Origin: G020354025 sp964621455
Lineage (GTDB): Bacteria; Fidelibacterota; Marinisomatia; SCGC-AAA003-L08; TS1B11
Assembly: GCA_964621455.1 (NCBI GenBank)
Contig: CAZULW010000067.1
Coordinates: 1 to 13,215 of the forward strand
Reading direction: 5' to 3'
Length of the DNA: 13,215 bases
Below are positions 8,188 to 13,215 of the stretch, piece by piece. The notes beneath the pieces were generated by a model. It saw only the letters and a program-made list of their open reading frames with translations, was not told where the DNA came from and made no database searches. The position numbers and the translations under genes are program-made. Numbering within the stretch: the first letter of the stretch is position 1; every line of letters starts with the position of its first letter.

Positions 8188-8204
8188 TTGAGACTCAGTC
8201 TCAA
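8188..8204. promoter_or_regulatory. Fur-type operator palindrome
   Basis: TTGAGACTCAGTCTCAA is a perfect 8-1-8 inverted repeat. Its inner 7-1-7 core has the symmetry and TGA/TCA ends of Fur boxes. It lies 11 bases upstream of the fur ATG, where a bound repressor would block the fur-feoB operon promoter. It is also 137 bases from the divergent lipoprotein gene. The flanking 8205-8340 is AT-rich and should hold both promoters, but I cannot place -10/-35 boxes with confidence. Confidence 0.75.
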
Positions 8205-8340
8205 ATAAAATTTACAACATGATTCACTAATATGCCACTTATTTTGTGACTCATCCGACCGTTGTGTTTAACTTGATAATTAATCGTATTTTAATTTCCG
8301 GCTCAGACCATTCGAACTGCCTAATGAAAGGATTCAGTAT

Positions 8341-8790
8341 ATGAAATCTTTTTTATACTACGCGCTCTCTGCTCTCATAGCGCTTACATTTTATTCCTGC
8401 GACCAGCCGGAAACCGGCGAACTGCTTAACGTTCCCACCGATGAAACCTACTCACTGGCTTTTCAGGTAGACAGTCTCGTCACTGCTATGGTTTTCTGCA
8501 ATAAATGCAGCGGCCAATACGAAGCTGGTGCGGATGGCTTAATCTCTATAGACATACTGATGTGTACAGAGGTTTACTGTGGAGAAAGCCGAATACAGGA
8601 TATCTTTCCCTTGGCTCTCGAAGGGGCAATGACCTGGTCCATAGTAGGGGATAAATTGACGATCGAGTACGGCTATCTCGAGGAGAATGGACTACTCAAT
8701 TTCGAATCCGGCGGACCTTTCGATAATGAGGATGTCCTCCCTATTGTCGGCGTCTTATGGAAACTCTCGTCCATACAACTCGATGGGTAG
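8341..8790 (+). CDS. Putative META/HslJ-like lipoprotein
   Basis: The 149-residue protein starts at an ATG with a good Shine-Dalgarno (GAAAGGA at 8326-8332, eight bases away). An N-terminal hydrophobic segment ends in FYSC, giving a lipidated cysteine C20 in a slightly atypical lipobox. The mature part resembles META/HslJ domains: a CNKCSGQYE motif (53-61), ISI, a cysteine pair C75 and C80, then WSIVGDKLTIEYGY (99-112). This is weak similarity judged by eye. The last residues (LWKLSSIQLDG) look like the first strand of another META domain, so the protein may be truncated. The function is unknown; related proteins are envelope or stress associated. The gene is divergent from the iron operon and could share its Fur-controlled region. 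No clear terminator follows; the 8791-8850 spacer shows nothing recognisable. Confidence 0.8.
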   Translation: MKSFLYYALSALIALTFYSCDQPETGELLNVPTDETYSLAFQVDSLVTAMVFCNKCSGQYEAGADGLISIDILMCTEVYCGESRIQDIFPLALEGAMTWSIVGDKLTIEYGYLEENGLLNFESGGPFDNEDVLPIVGVLWKLSSIQLDG

Positions 8791-8850
8791 GACTGTTCCT
8801 AAACGTCTCTAACACACGGTCCCGGGGAGCCAATTGTAAGCTGGATACTT

Positions 8851-8885
8851 GAAACTCGAAACCCGAAACTCGTAACTCGTAACTA
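8851..8885. repeat. Heptamer tandem repeat, five units, reaching into the pcrA stop codon
   Basis: Units read GAAACTC, GAAACCC, GAAACTC, GTAACTC and GTAACTA on the plus strand. The last unit contains the pcrA stop codon (minus strand TAG, 8885-8883). The period of seven is visible directly; the units have diverged slightly. Confidence 0.85.
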
Positions 8886-11201
8886 CAGCCGAGTAAGGTT
8901 CGCATACCGCGCCACCAGCTTTTTTGTCTGGCCGCCTGAAAACTTAACGGTGAGTTTCAGGTTGTCTCCTACCCCCTCCCGCTCGGCGATCTGTCCTTTG
9001 CCGAAGATTTTATGCTCTACCCAGGCACCGACGACATAGTCATCCAGCACAGAGTGGACGGCGGGGGTCTTGGGCAGGGCCGAGCGGAAGGTCTTTATGG
9101 GCCTGGCTGGATGGCCACCCTGATCGGCGATACCTGGCACCTCGCGCCGGGCCGGCCAGACCACCAGTTCCTCGGGCAGCTCCCGGATGAAGCGGCTCAT
9201 GACGCCGTTAACCGCGCTGGCGCCCCACCGGCGGCGCTGGGTAGCGTAAGAGAGATAGACTTTGTCCCGGGCCCGGGTAAGGCCTACGTAGAACAGCCGC
9301 CGCTCCTCTTCATCATCGGCCCAGGTCTCATCGGGCCGGATGAGGGGGAACAGACCTTCCTCCAGGCCCGTGACGAAGACCACCGGGAACTCCAGTCCCT
9401 TGGCACTATGCAGGGTCATGAGGGTCACGGCGTTGGTTTCGTCGTTCCAGCGGTCAATGTCAGTGAGCAGGGAGACCTCCTCCAGGAAATCCCGCAGCGT
9501 GGCCCCTTCCCGCTCTTCCTGGAACTGACCGATGCTCCGGACCAGCTCCTCGATGTTGTCCAGGCGTTCCCGGGCATCCACGGTTTCCAGCCGCCGGTAG
9601 TGGCGCACAATGCCGGTTTCCTCCAAGAGGGTTGTGACCAGCTCCTCGATGCCTATATTTTCTGCACTGCGCGCAACCTTACCACCCGTATATTCTCCAA
9701 CAATGGGACTACTCCCCCCCACCTCTGCCAACGGTTTTGCCGCCAGTGCCTGGTAGCGCTCGATGAGTGCCTTGAAATCCTTCATGGCCTGGGACTGCTT
9801 GGGCTGAACGCCGGCCTTCAAACCGTGCGACAGGGCCTTGAACAACGTCAGGTTCTTTTCCCTGGCGAAGGCCCGTAGCCGGTTCATGGAGGTATCACCG
9901 ATGGCCCGCGGCGGGAAGTTGATGATCCGCTCCAGGCTAACCGAATCGGAGGGATTGACCAGCAGCCGCAGATAGGCCAGAACGTCCCTCACCTCCTTCC
10001 GCTCATAAAACTTGGTCCCCCCTACAATCACGTAGGCCATAGTCCTGCGACGGAGGGCTTCTTCCAGCGCCCGGCTCTGGACATTGGTGCGATAGAGGAT
10101 CACCATGTCCCTGAAACGCCGTTTCTCTACCAGGACTTCATGCTGTATGCGGTGGTAGATGTATTCCGCCTCATCACGTTCGTCGGCCGCAGGATAGATG
10201 TGGATCAGTTCCCCCCCTTCGCGTTCCGTCCAGAGCGTTTTTGGGGTTCGGCTCTGGTTGCGAGCCACGACCGTGCCGGCAGCCTTAAGAATGACCGCTG
10301 TCGAGCGGTAGTTCTGCTCCAGCTTGAAGACCTTGGCATCCGGGAACACGCCGGCAAAGTTGAGAATGTTTGTGATGTCGGCGCCGCGCCAGGTGTATAT
10401 GGACTGGTCATCGTCTCCCACGACGCAAATCTGCCGGTGCTTCTCAGCCAGGCGCCGGACAAACTCAAACTGAGCCCGATTGGTGTCCTGGTACTCATCC
10501 ACCAGTATATATTGAAACTGCTTCCGGTAGCGTCCCAGTACGCGAGGGTACTCCTCGAAAAGGGTAAGGGGCAGCAGAAGCAGATCGTCGAAATCCAGGG
10601 CGTGGTTCTCTTTCAGACCCTGCTGGTACTCCCGGTATACGGCCACCAGGATCTCAGACTCGATGCCTCCGGTCTGGTCCGCCAGTTGGTCCGGAGTAAG
10701 CATACGGTTCTTGGCATGGCTGATGCGGGATTGGAAGGCCTGGGGCGGGTAAAGGTCCAGGTCGTAATCGTTCTGCCCCAGGATCTGCTTAAGCAGGCGG
10801 AGCTGGTCGTCGGTATCATAGATGACAAAATCCTGCCGGTAACCCAGGCGCTGGATTTCCCATCGCAGGATGCGGGCACAGACGGAGTGGAAGGTGCCTA
10901 CGTGGGCATTGTTGCTGCCTCCCGGAAGGTAGGTCCAATCCGGGACGGCGGTCTTGCCGCGGCTCTTTCCCCGCTTATGAAGGAGGGCATTGACCCGGCT
11001 GCGCATCTCTCTGGCCGCCTTGTTGGTAAAAGTGACCGCCAGGATATTGCCGGGAGGCAGTCCTTTCTCCTCGATGAGGTAGACGATCTTGTAGGCAAGA
11101 ACCCTTGTCTTGCCGCTTCCAGCCCCGGCAAAAATGAGCACCGGGGAGTCCACATATTCCACGGCCTCAACCTGGACGGGATTCAGTTCGTTGAGATTCA
11201 C
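8883..11201 (-). CDS. pcrA: ATP-dependent DNA helicase PcrA/UvrD type
   Basis: The 772-residue superfamily 1A 3'-5' helicase acts in repair and in removing replication/transcription conflicts. Motifs appear in order: Q10 of the Q motif, Walker A AGAGSGKT (25-32), TFTNKAA (57-63), DEYQDT (235-240), GDDDQSIYTWRGA (262-274), LEQNYRS (294-300), TLHSAKGLEF (596-605) and VGLTRA (639-644). The C-terminal GAWVEHKIFGKGQI segment matches the PcrA/UvrD RNA-polymerase-binding tail. The start is GTG at 11201, preceded by an AGGG about four bases away; the first residues (NLNELNPVQ) are the expected PcrA N-terminus. Two stretches appear longer than usual: about 76-100, and a Gly/Ser-rich one at about 490-516. 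It lies 57 bases after mltG on the same strand, probably co-transcribed. Confidence 0.96.
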   Translation of the reverse strand: MNLNELNPVQVEAVEYVDSPVLIFAGAGSGKTRVLAYKIVYLIEEKGLPPGNILAVTFTNKAAREMRSRVNALLHKRGKSRGKTAVPDWTYLPGGSNNAHVGTFHSVCARILRWEIQRLGYRQDFVIYDTDDQLRLLKQILGQNDYDLDLYPPQAFQSRISHAKNRMLTPDQLADQTGGIESEILVAVYREYQQGLKENHALDFDDLLLLPLTLFEEYPRVLGRYRKQFQYILVDEYQDTNRAQFEFVRRLAEKHRQICVVGDDDQSIYTWRGADITNILNFAGVFPDAKVFKLEQNYRSTAVILKAAGTVVARNQSRTPKTLWTEREGGELIHIYPAADERDEAEYIYHRIQHEVLVEKRRFRDMVILYRTNVQSRALEEALRRRTMAYVIVGGTKFYERKEVRDVLAYLRLLVNPSDSVSLERIINFPPRAIGDTSMNRLRAFAREKNLTLFKALSHGLKAGVQPKQSQAMKDFKALIERYQALAAKPLAEVGGSSPIVGEYTGGKVARSAENIGIEELVTTLLEETGIVRHYRRLETVDARERLDNIEELVRSIGQFQEEREGATLRDFLEEVSLLTDIDRWNDETNAVTLMTLHSAKGLEFPVVFVTGLEEGLFPLIRPDETWADDEEERRLFYVGLTRARDKVYLSYATQRRRWGASAVNGVMSRFIRELPEELVVWPARREVPGIADQGGHPARPIKTFRSALPKTPAVHSVLDDYVVGAWVEHKIFGKGQIAEREGVGDNLKLTVKFSGGQTKKLVARYANLTRL

Positions 11202-11258
11202 TGTGCCCTACCCGGTAAACGATGGATGCGTCGCCCAATCACGGCTGAGCTGGTCTTA

Positions 11259-12260
11259 TTAGCGTAGATCACGAACAACCTTGTTGTGCTCCTCCAGAGT
11301 ATGGGTAAAAATATGTCGTCCCTGAGCGTTGGCCACAAAGTACAGGAAGTCCACGCCGGCCGGTGAAACCGCCGCCTGGATTGAGGCCAGTCCGGGACTA
11401 TTCACCGGACCCGGGGGCAAGCCCTTGTGAAGATAGGTATTATACGCAGACGGATACTCATAGTCCCGGTAAAGCAGGCGTCGGGGGCCATCAGGGATGG
11501 CATACTGGACCGTGGGGTCAGCCTGCAGGTGCATACCGCGACGGAGGCGGTTGTGGTATACTGCCGAGATAATAACACGCTCAGAATCATACCGGGCCTC
11601 TCCCTCGATAATGGATGCCATGGTGAGGATTTCATGGAGATCTAATCCCAACGCCAACCCTTGCCGGGATATCTCCCCGCCCAGTGCCTGTTGAACGGGT
11701 CTGACCATATGTGTAATGATTTCCTCCTCGGTGTTTCCGTTGCGAATCTGGTATGTGTCCGGAAACAGATAGCCCTCCAGGGAATGGACCTCCAGGTCGA
11801 GGCTACGGATAAAATCTTTATCTTCTGTCAGGGCCAGGAAGCGGGCGATGTCGATAGAATATTTAGCATCAATAAACCGGGCAACCTGTTCGCGGGTGAA
11901 ACCTTCGGGGATGGTGATGGTAACGGCTCTTACCCGGGGACGGAGTATCTGCTCCACCAGATCACCAATATGGCGGATGTTGAATAGTTGATAATTTCCC
12001 GCCTTGATGGCCCTCGTCCCGAACTTCAATCGTACCGCATTGACAAATATACTCTCGTTGGAAATGAGACTCCGCTCTTTCAGCATGCGAGCAACCTGGT
12101 ACGCCGAAACACCTTCCGGGATCGAAATGGAATCCCTGAAGATTACCGGAACGGGCCAGCTGAGTACCAGGTAGCGGAAAGCTAGAAAGGCAAAAATGCC
12201 TGCGGCGCAAATGGCCGCCATCCACCTGAAACTGGCTATGCGCAATGGAAATGGCCACAT
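11259..12260 (-). CDS. mltG: Endolytic murein transglycosylase MltG
   Basis: The 333-residue protein has one N-terminal membrane anchor (about 11-36) and a periplasmic YceG domain. It cleaves nascent glycan strands and so sets their length. Visible landmarks are ISIPEGVSAYQVA (45-57) and TIPEGFTREQVA (116-127), both LysM-like substrate strands, LEGYLFPDTY (161-170), the catalytic segment ASIIEGEA with E219 at the position of the E. coli catalytic glutamate, HLQADPTVQYA (244-254), SAYNTY (271-276) and GLPPGPVNSPG (280-290). Length and motif order are normal. No Shine-Dalgarno precedes the ATG at 12260; M14 is a less likely alternative because it would trim the anchor. The gene ends in TAATAA, and pcrA follows. 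Confidence 0.95.
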   Translation of the reverse strand: MWPFPLRIASFRWMAAICAAGIFAFLAFRYLVLSWPVPVIFRDSISIPEGVSAYQVARMLKERSLISNESIFVNAVRLKFGTRAIKAGNYQLFNIRHIGDLVEQILRPRVRAVTITIPEGFTREQVARFIDAKYSIDIARFLALTEDKDFIRSLDLEVHSLEGYLFPDTYQIRNGNTEEEIITHMVRPVQQALGGEISRQGLALGLDLHEILTMASIIEGEARYDSERVIISAVYHNRLRRGMHLQADPTVQYAIPDGPRRLLYRDYEYPSAYNTYLHKGLPPGPVNSPGLASIQAAVSPAGVDFLYFVANAQGRHIFTHTLEEHNKVVRDLR

Positions 12261-12270
12261 TAGAGTGGCT

Positions 12271-12300
12271 AACTTAATCTGGATAGAGTGGGCAATTCAA
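12271..12300 (-). promoter_or_regulatory. Candidate mltG promoter
   Basis: On the minus strand TTGAAT (12300-12295) and TAAGTT (12276-12271) are 18 bases apart. Transcription would begin only a few bases before the ATG, giving an almost leaderless message, which fits the missing Shine-Dalgarno. The match to the sigma-70 consensus is partial. Confidence 0.35.
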
Positions 12301-12334
12301 CATCCAGTCTCCAAATGCCGGGTGGAGGCCTTAC

Positions 12335-12364
12335 TTGACTGCACCTGACAGCCGCCTGTAACTT
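12335..12364 (+). promoter_or_regulatory. Candidate promoter of the small membrane protein gene
   Basis: TTGACT (12335-12340) is five of six to the -35 consensus; TAACTT (12359-12364) is 18 bases downstream and only a weak -10. The ATG follows ten bases later, again implying little or no leader. Confidence 0.35.
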
Positions 12365-12374
12365 TCTTCTGAAT

Positions 12375-12629
12375 ATGGCCAAAGACCGAAAGCAATTATC
12401 AGCACCCATATTCGGTGATTGGGATTTCACCCCTGCCAACTACCTTATCTTTCTGACAGGGATTGTGGTTATTATCCTGGCCTATATCATCATGGCCCTG
12501 GGTACTACGAACAGCTTCCAGGCCCTTACCCTGGCTCCGATCATGCTGATCATTGGGTATTTGGTAATCATCCCCCTGGCCATTGTCTACAAGCCCCGGA
12601 AGCAATCACGAGATCAGAAACCGCACTAG
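12375..12629 (+). CDS. Small two-helix membrane protein, DUF3098-like
   Basis: The 84-residue protein has a polar N-terminus (1-20), two hydrophobic helices (about 23-43 and 51-72) and a basic C-terminal tail (KPRKQSRDQ). The pattern NYLIFLTG...AYIIM followed by LTLAPIMLIIGYLVIIPLAI resembles the DUF3098 family of small membrane proteins known mainly from Bacteroidota. The function is unknown. The positive tail suggests that both ends lie in the cytoplasm. It is divergent from mltG, with no strong Shine-Dalgarno. The following 12630-12756 shows no gene; it should contain the tRNA promoter (a TTGCAC at 12718-12723 is a possible -35, but no good -10 is visible). Confidence 0.8.
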   Translation: MAKDRKQLSAPIFGDWDFTPANYLIFLTGIVVIILAYIIMALGTTNSFQALTLAPIMLIIGYLVIIPLAIVYKPRKQSRDQKPH

Positions 12630-12756
12630 GTTCACTGCCATTCTCGGCATCCGGCATTTCGCCAGAAGCCTCAAGAACGATAAATGTACCAAGAAGGTAA
12701 CATCATACGCATGGCCTTTGCACGTCGATGGCATTAATTTTGTTAGGTAAAGATCA

Positions 12757-12831
12757 GGGACCGTAGTTCAGCTTGGTTAGAACGCCGGCCTGTCAAGCCG
12801 GAGGTCGCGAGTTCAAATCTCGTCGGTCCCG
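12757..12831 (+). tRNA. tRNA-Asp (anticodon GTC)
   Basis: A complete cloverleaf can be drawn. The acceptor stem GGGACCG/CGGTCCC (12757-12763 with 12824-12830) is fully paired. The D arm is GTTC/GAAC, and the anticodon stem CCGGC/GCCGG carries loop CTGTCAA with anticodon GTC at 12792-12794. The T arm GCGAG/CTCGT has loop TTCAAAT. The discriminator base is G (12831), an aspartate identity element. CCA is not encoded. A hairpin and a GIY-YIG gene follow immediately. Confidence 0.97.
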
Positions 12832-12842
12832 CGATATAAATA

Positions 12843-12866
12843 GAAGCCCCACGCAGGTGGGGCTTC
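12843..12866 (+). terminator. Hairpin between tRNA-Asp and the GIY-YIG gene
   Basis: GAAGCCCCAC and GTGGGGCTTC form a perfect 10-bp stem with a GCAG loop, 12 bases after the tRNA. It looks like an intrinsic terminator stem but has no T-run (CTCATCTC follows). The next gene's ATG is only eight bases downstream, in place of a Shine-Dalgarno. It may terminate the tRNA partially, or be a processing or translational control element. Confidence 0.6.
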
Positions 12867-12874
12867 CTCATCTC

Positions 12875-13120
12875 ATGTCTGAATTCACGGTCTATATCCT
12901 CCAGAACCCAACAGGCAAGTTTTGCATCGGGCAGACCAGCAACCTCGAAGACAGGTTGAAACGTCATAATGAAGGACGCTCCCCATTCACTAAAGGAAAA
13001 GGTCCCTGGAAACTGGTTCATCAGGAGACGTTTCCGACAAGAGCTGAAGCCATAAAGAGAGAGAAGCAGCTCAAAAAATGGCGTCGTGAATTATTGCTCA
13101 GATTGATTGGATCCCCTTAG
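12875..13120 (+). CDS. Small GIY-YIG nuclease-domain protein
   Basis: The 81-residue protein is a single GIY-YIG domain of the short stand-alone type: TVYILQ (5-10) for the GIY strand, KFCIGQTSNLEDRLKRHNEG (15-34) for the YIG strand and the helix with catalytic R27, and the conserved glutamate in AIKREKQLKKW (59-69). The tyrosine of YIG is C17, an active-site deviation. The family cuts DNA, as structure-specific or homing nucleases. The ATG at 12875 is chosen because the domain starts at once; the frame is also open back through the tRNA, but that extension (from a TTG at 12773) is translated tRNA sequence. The start lacks a Shine-Dalgarno and sits behind a hairpin. The stop TAG (13118-13120) is shared with the start of a tRNA-Asp-like sequence. 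Confidence 0.85.
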   Translation: MSEFTVYILQNPTGKFCIGQTSNLEDRLKRHNEGRSPFTKGKGPWKLVHQETFPTRAEAIKREKQLKKWRRELLLRLIGSP

Positions 13121-13138
13121 GTCAGTTTGGTTAGAACG

Positions 13139-13162
13139 TCCCCCGACGCCTCGGTCGGGGGA
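13139..13162. repeat. GC-rich palindrome in place of the anticodon arm
   Basis: TCCCCCGAC pairs with GTCGGGGGA (9-bp perfect stem) around the loop GCCTCG. The core CCCCGAC/GTCGGGG is shared with the neighbouring hairpin at 13169-13187. Confidence 0.9.
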
Positions 13163-13168
13163 AGGTCG

Positions 13169-13187
13169 CCCCGACATAAAGTCGGGG
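13169..13187. repeat. GC-rich palindrome in place of the T arm
   Basis: CCCCGAC pairs with GTCGGGG (7-bp perfect stem) around the loop ATAAA. It has the same core as the preceding hairpin but a different loop, as in REP-like palindromic units. Bases 13198-13215 show nothing recognisable. Confidence 0.9.
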
Positions 13188-13215
13188 TCGGTCCCGCCTT
13201 AAATAACAAGGGCTT

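Larger units (their letters stand above)
13118..13197 (+). pseudogene. tRNA-Asp-like remnant with replaced anticodon and T arms
   Basis: Four blocks match tRNA-Asp in order: TAG at positions 8-10, CAGTTTGGTTAGAACG (13123-13138, 15 of 16), AGGTCG (13163-13168, exact) and GTCGGTCCCGC (13187-13197, exact). The 5' acceptor strand is not conserved. The anticodon arm is replaced by a hairpin at 13139-13162 and the T arm by another at 13169-13187. No anticodon loop or TTCAAAT loop remains, so it cannot be a working tRNA. Confidence 0.75.

Noticed and set aside
8815..8830. CCCGGG palindrome as a terminator between the lipoprotein gene and pcrA
   Set aside because: The palindrome is too short for a stable stem and has no T-run on either strand.
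9012..9878. 288-residue plus-strand frame opposite the pcrA 3' half
   Set aside because: Antisense shadow with no motif, no ribosome site and no independent promoter.
10140..11267. 375-residue plus-strand frame opposite pcrA
   Set aside because: It lies entirely antisense to a helicase with all its motifs, has no recognisable domain, and its composition is that of a reverse-strand shadow.
12773..12874. N-terminal extension of the GIY-YIG protein from an upstream TTG
   Set aside because: The extension is translated tRNA-Asp and terminator hairpin sequence. The domain starts directly at the ATG at 12875.
13139..13187. Two similar hairpins read as the start of a CRISPR array
   Set aside because: There are only two units, with different loops, no regular spacer and no repeat longer than the 7-base arms.

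Overview
The window looks like chromosomal DNA of a Gram-negative bacterium. The evidence is a lipoprotein signal, a MltG peptidoglycan enzyme and Fur/Feo iron handling. By eye the base composition is moderately GC-rich. A DUF3098-like small membrane protein, a META-type lipoprotein and a very long PAS/GAF hybrid kinase together suggest an uncultured lineage near the Bacteroidota/Fibrobacterota/Neomarinimicrobiota group. That placement is a guess from gene content, not a result.

Layout. Bases 2-4801 (+) hold the 3' part of a giant hybrid sensor histidine kinase. It has the tail of one PAS domain, six complete PAS domains, one truncated PAS copy, two GAF-type domains, HisKA, HATPase and a C-terminal receiver; its true start lies upstream. 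It meets, tail to tail with an 11-base overlap, a minus-strand iron operon at 4791-8176. In transcription order the operon is fur, feoB, a 68-residue seven-cysteine protein and a DtxR-family regulator with a FeoA-like C-terminal domain. All three junctions overlap (20, 4 and 4 bases). A perfect 17-base Fur-type palindrome sits just upstream of fur. A divergent META-like lipoprotein gene (8341-8790) follows on the plus strand.

Next come pcrA (UvrD-type helicase) and mltG on the minus strand. A heptamer tandem repeat runs through the pcrA stop codon. A divergent small two-helix membrane protein gene (12375-12629) faces mltG across about 114 bases, with plausible promoters for both.

The most unusual part is the right end (12757-13197). 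A normal tRNA-Asp(GTC) is followed by a 10-bp hairpin and an 81-residue GIY-YIG nuclease gene. The stop codon of that gene is the first three bases of a second tRNA-Asp-like sequence. In this copy the D arm, variable region and 3' acceptor strand match tRNA-Asp, but the anticodon arm and T arm are replaced by two GC-rich hairpins sharing a CCCCGAC/GTCGGGG core. It resembles a small nuclease cassette inserted at, or duplicating, a tRNA gene.

How the parts work together: the fur-feoB-Cys-dtxR genes form one ferrous iron uptake and regulation unit. pcrA and mltG are housekeeping genes. The kinase is a stand-alone signalling hub whose repeated linker DNA appears to have served for domain shuffling.
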